Shown in pieces: positions 16,815 through 24,455 of a stretch of 38,769 nt of DNA. The stretch is from the NCBI GenBank assembly GCA_035277525.1, contig DATEKH010000201.1, positions 1 through 38,769 on the forward strand, written 5' to 3'. A program made the translations under genes and the position numbers. The notes under the pieces were generated by a model that was not told the origin of the DNA, did not search any database, and saw nothing but the letters and a program-made list of their open reading frames with translations. The stretch comes from CAIKMD01 sp035277525. GTDB lineage: Bacteria > Pseudomonadota > Alphaproteobacteria > ATCC43930 > CGMCC-115725. Numbering within the stretch: position 1 is the stretch's first letter; each line of letters begins with the position of its first letter.

Positions 16815-17291
16815 TCAATCGTGCGGACTGGAATTCGGCGGATTGCCTCCCGGTTCGTTGTTGGAGGTAACCAAGCCGCGGCCGCGCCGCACATCCGTCC
16901 AGTTCGCCACGAGCGGCGCGCCGAGCCGGCTGGGATCGAACGCCGGGTGGCCACCCTCGCGCGCCAGCTCCGTGAGCGCGCCGGTGAGGATCGGATCGTC
17001 TTTCATGTCGTCCGGCAAGGCCGCGAGGACCGCATCGACGATATCCTGGGAACCGTTCGGCGCCGCATTGACCGCCGCCGTCGCGATTGCGGCCGCATCG
17101 GCTGGGCAACGGGCCGTCTCCTTCCCGGCGATCGTCGCCGCCAGAGAAGGTGCCTGGTTCACCTGCTGGGTGATATAGGCCGCGAGCCCCGCGACATCGT
17201 CGCAGGACGGCTCGGCGGCACGCGCGCTCTGCGCGCCGAATGTCGCAAAGCCGAGCAGCGCAACTGCCGACAAGGTTAAATATGCTTTCAC
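16815..17291 (-). CDS. Small secreted protein of unknown function
   Basis: The 158-residue protein has a clear Sec signal peptide (about 1-26, LTLSAVALLGFATFGAQSARA). The mature part of about 130 residues is Ala-rich and helical with two Cys (in EPSCDDV and ARCPADA), which could form a disulfide in the periplasm. The C-terminus is polar and Asn/Pro/Gly-rich with no membrane anchor or sorting motif. Start GTG 17291 has AAAGGGGGC about seven bases upstream. It is first in the minus-strand export block, 112 bases before the beta-barrel gene. No family is recognised; position suggests a periplasmic accessory of EPS export. Confidence 0.72.
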   Translation of the reverse strand: MKAYLTLSAVALLGFATFGAQSARAAEPSCDDVAGLAAYITQQVNQAPSLAATIAGKETARCPADAAAIATAAVNAAPNGSQDIVDAVLAALPDDMKDDPILTGALTELAREGGHPAFDPSRLGAPLVANWTDVRRGRGLVTSNNEPGGNPPNSSPHD

Positions 17292-17611
17292 GAGTGCCCC
17301 CTTTGGAAGCGCTAAAGCTTGATGCTTCTTTAAGTACCTTCAAAACGCCTTAAACGCAAGCGGAATACGTAATCACAGAACGTTGAAATACAAGAGTTTT
17401 TTGCGCTTTTCGCATTAACCTTGTTGGTGCGATATTTTCGCAACTGGACCGTGCCGCCTTAACCAACATTACGGACAAGAATAGTTATAAAAATCCAATC
17501 AACCCATTCTTCGCAAATTTAGATTGAACTCACACCGCGACCGGTGCGAGGTAGGCGAAATATTCGGTCGGACGCTTTGGTCCAAGGACCGCTCAACCTC
17601 ATATATGGGCG
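17292..17611. promoter_or_regulatory. AT-rich divergent control region between EPS export and phosphatase genes
   Basis: This 320-base stretch has no gene and is clearly more AT-rich than its surroundings, so it probably holds promoters for both directions. It contains a dyad TGCGA-TATTT-TCGCA at 17428-17442. It also has several TTAAC-containing stretches (around 17415 and 17460), none with the exact CtrA spacing, and inverted GTTGGT/ACCAAC motifs flanking the dyad. A GAAGC...GCTTC repeat lies close to the secreted-protein start. I cannot name the regulator. Confidence 0.45.
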
Positions 17612-18370
17612 ATGATCACGAACCTGTTCGGCCGCCGTCAGCAAAGCGTCTCCGAGCCGCGTGTTCCGCCCGAGACGCGGGTTTATGCGGTCGGCGACAT
17701 CCATGGCTGCCTCGGCCTCCTGCGCGCCCTGTTGGCGCGCGTGCGCGAGCACGCCGAGGCTCGCCCCGCCCGGCGGAACGTCGTCGTCTACCTCGGGGAC
17801 TACGTGGATCGCGGCACCCATTCTCGCGGCGTGATCGATCTGCTGCTGAGCGAGCCCTTGCCTGGCTTCACCAGCATCTATTTGAAGGGCAATCACGAGG
17901 ACAGCCTGATCCGGTTCCTGAGCGACGAGCAAGTCGGGCCGCAATGGGTCGCCTATGGCGGCGCAGCGACGCTTTACAGCTATGGCGTAAGGCCGCCGCC
18001 GCTCAATGCCGACGACGACGACCTGCTCCGCGCGCAGCAGGAATTCGCCAAGGAGCTGCCGCCGCAGCATCTTGCGTTTTTCGACCGGCTTTCGCTCATG
18101 CATGTCGAAGGCGATTACGCCTTCGTCCACGCCGGGATCAGACCGCGCGTGCCGCTCGATCGCCAGGAGACGGAAGATCTGCTGTGGATCCGCGACGAGT
18201 TCCTGCTGTCGGGTCTCGATTTCGGCAAGGTCATCGTCCACGGTCACAGCATTTCCGACGAGCCCACCGTGCGTCCCAACCGGATCGGCATCGACACCGG
18301 CGCTTTCGCCAGCGGCCATCTGACCTGCCTCGTCCTCGAAGGGGCGCAGCGCAGCTTTCTCGCCACCTGA
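17612..18370 (+). CDS. PPP-family metallophosphoesterase (serine/threonine phosphatase-like)
   Basis: This 252-residue cytoplasmic enzyme has the full set of PPP metal-site motifs: GDIHG (D29, H31), GDYVDRG, GNHE, VHAGI and the HGHS motif near the C-terminus. It would use two metal ions to hydrolyse phosphate monoesters. Close relatives act as protein phosphatases or diadenosine tetraphosphatases (ApaH-like), and the sequence alone does not separate these. It is transcribed away from the export block that encodes the tyrosine autokinase. Because no Wzb-type phosphatase is seen, it is a candidate counterpart of that kinase, which is only inference. The start ATG 17612 lies a few bases past an out-of-frame ATG. 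Confidence 0.9.
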   Translation: MITNLFGRRQQSVSEPRVPPETRVYAVGDIHGCLGLLRALLARVREHAEARPARRNVVVYLGDYVDRGTHSRGVIDLLLSEPLPGFTSIYLKGNHEDSLIRFLSDEQVGPQWVAYGGAATLYSYGVRPPPLNADDDDLLRAQQEFAKELPPQHLAFFDRLSLMHVEGDYAFVHAGIRPRVPLDRQETEDLLWIRDEFLLSGLDFGKVIVHGHSISDEPTVRPNRIGIDTGAFASGHLTCLVLEGAQRSFLAT

Positions 18371-18535
18371 GGCGCGCGAAGCGCGCGGCATCGCCCGGTT
18401 TCGCGTCGGCGGCAGGGAGAATTGCCGCACTGCAATAGCGGCGAAACCATTTGGCGCCGCCGCAACAAATGCTGGCTACTCAATGACTTTCATGCAATGC
18501 TTGCGAGGATCACCAACTTCGTCGAAAGAATCTTC

Positions 18536-18742
18536 ATGGCTACCGGAACTGTAAAGTGGTTCAACGCGCAAAAGGGTTACGGCTTCATCGCGCGTGACGA
18601 CGGCGGACCCGATGTCTTCGTTCATATCTCGGCGGTCGAGCGCTGCGGCCTGCCGGGCCTGCGGGAAGGGCAAACGATAAGTTTCGAGACCGAAGTCGGC
18701 AAGAACGGCAAAAGCGCCGCAACCAATCTGAAACTCGTGTGA
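18536..18742 (+). CDS. Cold-shock domain protein
   Basis: The 68-residue protein is almost entirely one CSD fold with RNP1 (KGYGFI) and RNP2 (VFVHIS). It starts with the family-typical ATGTVKWFNAQKG and ends with AATNLKLV. It binds single-stranded RNA or DNA and acts as an RNA chaperone. The frame is open upstream to 18422, but homologues begin at the Met encoded at 18536. The roughly 165-base stretch before it could be a long 5' leader as in other cold-shock genes. A nine-base inverted repeat lies just after the stop. Confidence 0.95.
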   Translation: MATGTVKWFNAQKGYGFIARDDGGPDVFVHISAVERCGLPGLREGQTISFETEVGKNGKSAATNLKLV

Positions 18743-18749
18743 GTGCGTC

Positions 18750-18788
18750 CGGCGCAGCCTGCGACAAGACAAAAGTCCCGCTGCGCCG
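18750..18788 (+). terminator. Candidate stem-loop terminator after the cold-shock gene
   Basis: CGGCGCAGC at 18750-18758 pairs perfectly with GCTGCGCCG at 18780-18788. The loop contains a further GAC/GTC pairing. It sits between the cold-shock stop and the convergent dehydrogenase end. No T run follows, so termination without Rho is not certain. Confidence 0.4.
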
Positions 18789-18853
18789 AAAAGCTTCGCG
18801 ATCGTTCTGACGCTTCGAGAGGGTGGCGGATGGCGCTTGCCGTGCCGATCGCC

Positions 18854-19750
18854 CTAGCGCGCGTTCGGGATCAGGCCCGCGCTCGCCTCGATGACGGCGC
18901 AGACCGCGGCCGTATCGTCGCCGCCGAGACCCGCTTGCTGCGCCGACCGGTAAACCGCTTCGGTGGCCGTGAAGCTCGGCGTTGCGACGCCGAGCTGCCT
19001 CGCGAAATCGGCGATGATCGCCATGTCCTTTTGCCAGATATCGATCTTCATGGTCGCCGGCCGATAGGCCGCCTCGGCCATTAAGGGCGCGCGCAATTCG
19101 AAGACGCGCGACGTGCCCGCGCCGCTCGCGATCACTTTGACGATCGTTGCCGGATCGAGCCCGGCTTTCATCCCGAGGACCATCGCCTCGGCGCTCGCGA
19201 CGTTGTGGATCGCGACCAGAAGATTGGCGACGAACTTCATCTTGCTGCCGTTGCCGAAGGCGCCGAGATAGTGGCTCGCGCGCGCGAAGCGCAAAAATAC
19301 AGGCTCGGCCGCGTCATAGGCCGCGCGCGGACCGCTGGCATAGACCGCGAGCTCGCCCGTCGCGGCTTGCGCGCCGGTTCCGCTCAAGGGGCAATCGAGC
19401 AGCGTGATCGCGGCCGCAGCGAGGCGGTCGCGCGCCTGGTCTTTGGCCGCGATCGGCAGCGTGCTCAACTCGGCCATCACGAGATCGCGCCGCCCGGCGG
19501 CTAGGAGGCTCGCAACCGTGGCATCGAGCGCCGCAACGCTCGGCAGGCTGGTGAGAACCAGCGTCGCGCCCTGCGCGGCCTCCGCTGCCGAGCCGCAAGC
19601 CGTTCCTCCATCCGCACGCAGCTGAGCCAGCCGCTCCGGATCGATGTCATAGCCGCGGACAGTGGCGCCCTTTGATAGAAGGCTGCGCGCGATCGCCGAG
19701 CCCATGATGCCAAGGCCGATGATTCCGACCGTGCCGTTTCGAGCGCTCAT
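18854..19750 (-). CDS. 3-hydroxyisobutyrate dehydrogenase-family NAD(P)-dependent oxidoreductase
   Basis: The 298-residue protein is a beta-hydroxyacid dehydrogenase. It has a Rossmann motif at the N-terminus (VGIIGLGIMGSAIA) and the substrate-binding loop CPLSGTGAQAATGELAVYA. The catalytic Lys is in the motif GNGSKMKFVANLL, and the C-terminal domain is helical. Relatives oxidise 3-hydroxyisobutyrate, tartronate semialdehyde, 6-phosphogluconate-like or succinic-semialdehyde-type substrates. The longer open frame (to 19906) only adds a shadow of livF; ATG 19750 gives the family start. It follows livF by 43 bases and is probably the last gene of the transporter operon. A valine-catabolic role would fit a branched-chain amino acid transporter, but the substrate is not proven. 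Confidence 0.88.
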   Translation of the reverse strand: MSARNGTVGIIGLGIMGSAIARSLLSKGATVRGYDIDPERLAQLRADGGTACGSAAEAAQGATLVLTSLPSVAALDATVASLLAAGRRDLVMAELSTLPIAAKDQARDRLAAAAITLLDCPLSGTGAQAATGELAVYASGPRAAYDAAEPVFLRFARASHYLGAFGNGSKMKFVANLLVAIHNVASAEAMVLGMKAGLDPATIVKVIASGAGTSRVFELRAPLMAEAAYRPATMKIDIWQKDMAIIADFARQLGVATPSFTATEAVYRSAQQAGLGGDDTAAVCAVIEASAGLIPNAR

Positions 19751-19793
19751 GCAAGAACTCCGGGCGTTGTGACGTTGCGACGTAAATCCGGGC

Positions 19794-20510
19794 TTAGACA
19801 ATTCCCAGGTGCTGGTGCAAATCGAGGCCCTCGCGTTGCAGATCGTCGACTTTGCCCGCGACGGCCACGCGACCGCTGTTGAGGATGACGATGTCGTCGG
19901 CCACACCGAAAACGAGCTTCGGGCTTTGCTCGACCAGAAGGATGGACAGCCCTTCGGCCTTCAAGCGGCGAATCGTCGTCATCACCTCGGCGACGATTTG
20001 AGGCGCCAAGCCTTCCGAAGGCTCGTCCATCAACAACACGCGGGGGTTGGAGACGAGCGCGCGCCCGATCGCCAGCATTTGCTGCTCGCCGCCCGAGAGA
20101 AATCCCGCGATCTGGCCCGCGCGTTCCTCGAGGCGCGGAAACATCCCGAAGATGGCGGCGAGCGGCCAGGAAGGCCGGTCGGGACGGGGCTTGTTCGCCG
20201 CGACCACCAGATTCTCGCGCACGGTGAGGCTGCGAAAGATGCGCCGGCCTTGCGGGACGAGCGCGACCCCATCGGCGGCGATGGTCTCGGGCGCCGCGCC
20301 CGCTCGCTCGCGCCCGAAGATGCGGAGATTCCCGCGCCGCGGCGCGAGCAGCCCGGTCGCCACATTCATGCAGGTGGACTTGCCGGCGCCATTGCGCCCC
20401 AGCAAGCCGAGCAGCCGTCCTTCGCCGAGGCAAAGCGAGACGCCGTGCAAGATATGGCTGTCGCCGTAATAGGCGTCGATCGCGGCAAGCTCGAGCGCGT
20501 CACGGGCCAA
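19794..20510 (-). CDS. livF: LivF-type ABC transporter ATP-binding protein
   Basis: This is the 238-residue second ATPase of a branched-chain-type amino acid importer. It has Walker A GRNGAGKST, the Q loop in VPQGRRIF, the ABC signature LSGGEQQMLAIGRAL, Walker B VLLMDEPSEGL and a switch His region (ILLVEQSP). The best start is TTG 20510, with GGGAG seven bases upstream. It overlaps the end of livG by 11 bases. A longer frame to 20543 exists (also TTG) but lacks support. Together with livG it powers uptake through LivH/LivM. Confidence 0.93.
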   Translation of the reverse strand: MARDALELAAIDAYYGDSHILHGVSLCLGEGRLLGLLGRNGAGKSTCMNVATGLLAPRRGNLRIFGRERAGAAPETIAADGVALVPQGRRIFRSLTVRENLVVAANKPRPDRPSWPLAAIFGMFPRLEERAGQIAGFLSGGEQQMLAIGRALVSNPRVLLMDEPSEGLAPQIVAEVMTTIRRLKAEGLSILLVEQSPKLVFGVADDIVILNSGRVAVAGKVDDLQREGLDLHQHLGIV

Positions 20511-21237
20511 GATAAAGCTCCCGCGTGCGCGGATGCGCGACAACCTCGCCGCGCGTGCCTTCGACCACGACTTCGCCGAAATGCATCACCGAAACGCGCT
20601 CGGCAAAGTCGAGCGCCACATCCATGTCGTGCTCGATCATCACCACGGTCGCGGTGCGCGGGATGGCCTGGAGCAGCTGCTGGACATCGCGCCGCTCGTC
20701 GATCGACAGGCCTGCGAAGGGCTCGTCGAGCAGCAGCAGACGCGGCTTTTGCGCCAGCGCCATGGCGATTTCAACGCGCCGTCTTTCGCCATAGGAGGTC
20801 TGCGCCAAAGGGCGCTCGCTCAAATGCGCCAGGCCGATTTCGGCGAGGCAGGCGCGCGCCTGTTGCTGGAGCGCGTCATCGCGATCGAACCGCGCCCAAG
20901 GGTTCCAGCGCCGTCGCGAGAGGCCGAGGAGCGCAAGCATGACATTGTGAAGGAGCGTGTCTTTGGGGAAGAGCGTGATGATCTGATAGGTGCGCGCGAG
21001 GCCGAGATGCGCCCGCCGCCGGCTCGGCAGATGCGTGATGTCCGCGCCGAACAAGGCGATGCTGCCGCGATCGGGGCGCAGCTCGCCGGCGATGAGGTTG
21101 AAGAGCGTCGTCTTGCCGGCGCCGTTGGGCCCGATGATCAACCGGCGCTCGCCGGCTTCGACCACGAGATCGATTTGCCGCGTGACGCGCAGGCCACCGA
21201 AGGATTTGTCGATCCCTTTCAACTCGAGCGCGGTCAA
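20500..21237 (-). CDS. livG: LivG-type ABC transporter ATP-binding protein
   Basis: The 245-residue ATPase has Walker A GPNGAGKTT, the signature TSYGERRRVEIAMALA, Walker B LLLLDEPFAGL and a C-terminal extension with VVVEGTRGEVVAHPRTRELY, typical of LivG. The frame is open to 21606, but that upstream part is a shadow of livM. The probable start is TTG 21237, whose last two bases form part of the livM stop (TTGA), with GGAGG seven bases before it. This is the usual coupling in such operons, although two consecutive TTG starts (livG and livF) are uncommon. Confidence 0.93.
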   Translation of the reverse strand: MTALELKGIDKSFGGLRVTRQIDLVVEAGERRLIIGPNGAGKTTLFNLIAGELRPDRGSIALFGADITHLPSRRRAHLGLARTYQIITLFPKDTLLHNVMLALLGLSRRRWNPWARFDRDDALQQQARACLAEIGLAHLSERPLAQTSYGERRRVEIAMALAQKPRLLLLDEPFAGLSIDERRDVQQLLQAIPRTATVVMIEHDMDVALDFAERVSVMHFGEVVVEGTRGEVVAHPRTRELYLGP

Positions 21238-22199
21238 AGCCGCCCCTCCACCGGCCGCTCCTCGTGCCGCAGCGCGCTCCAGCTGCGGCGGAGCAAGCGC
21301 GCCGATCCCGGCACCAGCCCTTCCGGCATGAACAGCACGATCAGGACGAAAATGGCGCCCAGCGCGAGATTCCAGCGCTCGATATAGGCGCTGGCGATGC
21401 TCTTCATCGCGACCACGAGCGCCGCGCCGGCGACCGGCCCCATCAGAGTCCCGGCACCGCCCGAGATCACCATCAGCAGCGCTTCGGCCGAGGCGGAGAG
21501 CGCAAGCGCGTGCGGGCTGATGAACAGGTTGTAGTAGAAGAACAGAATTCCGGCGATGCCACTCCAAAGCCCCGAGAACAGGCAGGCGAGGAACCGGATC
21601 ATCCACACGTCGTAGCCGAGCGCGGTCATCCGCCGCGGCTGATCGCGCGTGCCCTTGAGCGCCGCGCCGAAGGCCGAGCGGGCAAAGATCGTCATCGCCG
21701 CCATGGCCGCCAGGAAGACGAGCAACGTCGCGTAATAGAACGCCGGCGCCGAGGCGAGGGAGAGCCCGAACGGCGCCGGCCGCGCCGTGCCGGTAATCCC
21801 GTTATCGCCATTGGTGAGGCTGATCCACCGGTAGGCGAGGCCCCAGAGGATTTGCCCGAGCGCCAGCGTGATCATGATGAAGCCGATCCCGGTGGTACGC
21901 AGCGCCAGCACCGCAAACACCGCGCTCGCCGCGAGCGTCAGGACAAGCGCGCCGAGAATCGCGGCGAGATGGCCGGCGCCCGCGACAAGAAGAATGGCCA
22001 CGCCATAGGCGGCAATGCCGAAGAGACCGGCTTGGCCCAGCGAAATCAGCCCCGCATAGCCGACGATGACGTTCAAGGAGAGCGCGAAGATCGCCTCGAT
22101 CAGAATCTGGCTGACGATGTTGACGTAATAGCTGCCGCCGACCCAGGCCGGCACGGTGGCGAGGCCGGCGAGCGCGAGCAAGAGCGCGACACGCGTCAT
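21234..22199 (-). CDS. livM: LivM-type ABC transporter permease
   Basis: The 321-residue inner-membrane permease has about ten hydrophobic segments. The BPD_transp_2 signature is SLNVIVGYAGLISLGQAGLFGIAAYG, and GTLMGPVAGAALV precedes a C-terminal segment VLFMPEGLVPG that is typical of LivM. It forms the translocation channel with LivH. Its start overlaps the livH stop (ATGA), and livG starts inside its own stop. The transported compound is set by the binding protein encoded first in the operon. Confidence 0.93.
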   Translation of the reverse strand: MTRVALLLALAGLATVPAWVGGSYYVNIVSQILIEAIFALSLNVIVGYAGLISLGQAGLFGIAAYGVAILLVAGAGHLAAILGALVLTLAASAVFAVLALRTTGIGFIMITLALGQILWGLAYRWISLTNGDNGITGTARPAPFGLSLASAPAFYYATLLVFLAAMAAMTIFARSAFGAALKGTRDQPRRMTALGYDVWMIRFLACLFSGLWSGIAGILFFYYNLFISPHALALSASAEALLMVISGGAGTLMGPVAGAALVVAMKSIASAYIERWNLALGAIFVLIVLFMPEGLVPGSARLLRRSWSALRHEERPVEGRL

Positions 22200-23059
22200 A
22201 GCGCGCGCCGGCCGAAGAGTCCCTGCGGGCGCATCACCAGAATCAGCACCATCGGCAGGAAGAGGACGAAATAAGCCAGCTCCGGCAGCAGCGCCTGGCC
22301 GAAATTATAGAGAAACCCGATCACCAGGCTGCCGACGAGCGAGCCCAGCAGGCTTCCGGTGCCGCCCAAAATCACGACGACCAGCGCCAGCGGGAGCATA
22401 TCGTTATCGAGCCCCGGATAGACCGACAGGATCGGCGCACCGATCATCCCGGCAAAGCCCGCGAGCGCCGCGCCCAGGCAAAACACGATCGTAAACAGAT
22501 GCGAGACGCGAATGCCGCAGACGCGCGCCATTTGCGGATCATCGACGCCGGCGCGAATCATCGCACCCAGGCGGGTTTTATCGATCAGCAGCCATAATCC
22601 CGCCGCCACCAGGACGGCGATCACGATGATCCCAAGGCGGTAGAGCGGAAACGCCGCGCCCGCGACGCGCGCGAAGCCCTGGAGCGCCGAGGGGGTTTCG
22701 ACCGAGATCGGATCGCCGGTCCATTCCATGAGACAGAGATCGGCGATCATGAAAGAAAGCCCGAGCGTGACGAGAACCTGGGCCTGCTCGGCGCCGGCAA
22801 GCCGGCGCAGCAGGAACCGCTCGATCAGCCCGCCGGCGAGGGCGACGAGCAGCGCCGCGATCAGCGCCGCCAGCCAGAAGTCGAGATGGAACCACATGAC
22901 GAGGCTGGCGCCGAAATACGCGCCCAGCATGAAGAATGACCCATGCGTCAGATTGGGGATCCGCATCAGCCCGAAGATCAGCGAAAACCCGGCGGACAGA
23001 AGAAAGAGCAGTCCGCCAAAGGTGACGCTATTGACGGAGAGGACCAGCCACAGGTTCAT
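22196..23059 (-). CDS. livH: LivH-type ABC transporter permease
   Basis: The 287-residue permease has about eight hydrophobic segments. The LivH landmarks are FSLIFGLMRIPNLTHGSFFMLGAY near the N-terminus and RAGVDDPQMARVCGIRV in the cytoplasmic loop. GGTGSLLGSLVGSLVIG lies near the C-terminus, and the protein ends in VLVMRPQGLFG. The gene follows the binding-protein gene after about 33 bases and overlaps livM by four bases, so it belongs to one transcript. It pairs with LivM in the membrane. Confidence 0.93.
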   Translation of the reverse strand: MNLWLVLSVNSVTFGGLLFLLSAGFSLIFGLMRIPNLTHGSFFMLGAYFGASLVMWFHLDFWLAALIAALLVALAGGLIERFLLRRLAGAEQAQVLVTLGLSFMIADLCLMEWTGDPISVETPSALQGFARVAGAAFPLYRLGIIVIAVLVAAGLWLLIDKTRLGAMIRAGVDDPQMARVCGIRVSHLFTIVFCLGAALAGFAGMIGAPILSVYPGLDNDMLPLALVVVILGGTGSLLGSLVGSLVIGFLYNFGQALLPELAYFVLFLPMVLILVMRPQGLFGRRAL

Positions 23060-23092
23060 GGAAGCTTGCCGCGGCTGGTCTCTCCGGGCGTA

Positions 23093-24319
23093 TTAGCTCT
23101 TCAGGGGCGGATAGTTCCGCGAATAGACCGGCTGCGCGAGATATTTCTTCTCGTCATAGGTCCAGAACTGGCTGACATTTTCGTAGGTCTTGAGCGTGAC
23201 GTTGGTCAGCTGCCCGTTCGGGAGCTTCTCGATCCGCCGGATGTAAATGTTGCCGATCACATTTCCGAGATGATCGAAGCGCAACGGACCTCGCGGCGTG
23301 TCGGTGAGCTTCACCGCGCGCAACGCGGCAATGGTTTTTTCCTTGTTCGAGGTATCGCCGTGCAGCGCCTCGAGCGCCGCTTCGACGACCTGGCCGTTGA
23401 TGTAAAGCCCGGCGGCATAGAATCCCGCCACCGCGTCGTAGTCCTTCTTCATCAGCGCCTTGAACTTGCGATTGGCGTCGTTGTCGAGGCCGATCGTATA
23501 GGGACAGGCGGTAACAAGACCGACGGCCTCCGGACCGAAATGCGGCAGCAGCGCGTCGTCAGCCGCGGTCTCACCGCCGCACACCGGCAGCTTCAGCCCG
23601 GCATCGGCATATTGCTTCATGAATTTCAGTGGGTTCGAGCCGGCGAAACCCTGCACCACGCCGTCGACGTCCTGGATCTGCGCGAGATAGGGGGTGTAGT
23701 CGGCCGTGACCAGCGGCGGCCATAGCTTCTTGACGACCCGCCCGCCATTATCCTCGAAGACCTGCTGAAATCCGCCCATCTGCTCATAGCCGAAGGCGAA
23801 ATCCTCGACGATGGTGACGACGCGCTTCAAATGCATCTCGGTCGCCGCGTAATGCCCGAGCGGATGCATTGCCTGCGATGATGTCGCCGAGGCGCGTACG
23901 AAATAAGGATTGGGCTTGCGCTGCGTCATGTCCTCGGCGGCGGCAAGGCTCAGCGTCGGCGTCTTGTTCTGCGCGATGTAATCGGAGATCGCGAGGAGCT
24001 CGAAGGCGGCCAAGGGACCGAGGATGAAATCGACGTGGTCGCGCTCGATCAATTCCTGCGCCTTGGTCTTGGCGCCGGCCGGGCTGCCGCCGGTATCGGC
24101 CGAGATGAAATCGATCTTGCGGCCCGCGAGCGTGTAATTCTTGTCCTTGAGGAAGGCGGTGATGCCTTGCTCCATTTGTATCCCGCCTTCGGCGAGCGGC
24201 CCCGTCTTGACCGCGAGAAGGCCGATCCGCACAGGCGCGCTTTGCGCGATCGCGGGCAGGGGCAGCGCGGTCGCCGCGGCGCCCGCAATGAAACTCCGTC
24301 GTCCGAGCTTGATGGCCAT
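23093..24319 (-). CDS. Periplasmic substrate-binding protein of the Liv-type ABC transporter
   Basis: The 408-residue protein starts with a twin-arginine-like signal (GRRSFIAGAAATALPLPAIAQ) and continues as a Peripla_BP_6 family member: VRIGLLAVKTGPLAEGGIQMEQG, then DFILGPLAAFELLAISDYIA. The C-terminal lobe has DAVAGFYAAGLYINGQVVEAAL. It presents a ligand to LivH/LivM. The ligand could be a branched-chain amino acid, amide, urea or an aromatic acid, and the sequence does not settle this. The ATG has GGGAGGATC upstream (GGAGG six bases before it). It is first in the operon. Confidence 0.9.
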   Translation of the reverse strand: MAIKLGRRSFIAGAAATALPLPAIAQSAPVRIGLLAVKTGPLAEGGIQMEQGITAFLKDKNYTLAGRKIDFISADTGGSPAGAKTKAQELIERDHVDFILGPLAAFELLAISDYIAQNKTPTLSLAAAEDMTQRKPNPYFVRASATSSQAMHPLGHYAATEMHLKRVVTIVEDFAFGYEQMGGFQQVFEDNGGRVVKKLWPPLVTADYTPYLAQIQDVDGVVQGFAGSNPLKFMKQYADAGLKLPVCGGETAADDALLPHFGPEAVGLVTACPYTIGLDNDANRKFKALMKKDYDAVAGFYAAGLYINGQVVEAALEALHGDTSNKEKTIAALRAVKLTDTPRGPLRFDHLGNVIGNIYIRRIEKLPNGQLTNVTLKTYENVSQFWTYDEKKYLAQPVYSRNYPPLKS

Positions 24320-24379
24320 TCCGATCCTCCCGTTGGCTCCGCAAATTCTATTGTTTGGGAGGAACTCTAATGCTTTTTT

Positions 24380-24435
24380 CGCCGCCTCGTCCAGGGCGGC
24401 GGATCATGCGGCGGCCGGCGATAGGGCTCGCCGGC
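24380..24435 (-). terminator. Tandem GC-rich stem-loops between the frmA and liv operons
   Basis: CGCCGCC/GGCGGCG (24380-24386 with 24395-24401, loop 8) and GCCGGCGA/TCGCCGGC (24414-24421 with 24428-24435, loop 6) are two perfect stems. They lie between the end of the formaldehyde dehydrogenase gene and the transporter operon. On the minus strand the second stem is followed by AAAAAA, not T, so a classical intrinsic terminator is not shown. They may act in RNA processing or Rho-dependent ending. Confidence 0.35.
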
Positions 24436-24455
24436 TTGTCGCCTGCGGCTATAGA

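Noticed and set aside
16815..17291. PEP-CTERM/exosortase system suggested by the EPS gene types
   Set aside because: No exosortase gene and no PEP-CTERM sorting tail on any secreted protein in the window.
18372..18386. GCGCGC-GAA-GCGCGC stem after the phosphatase gene as a terminator
   Set aside because: The stem is a low-complexity GC repeat with a three-base loop and no T run, so I could not support a function.
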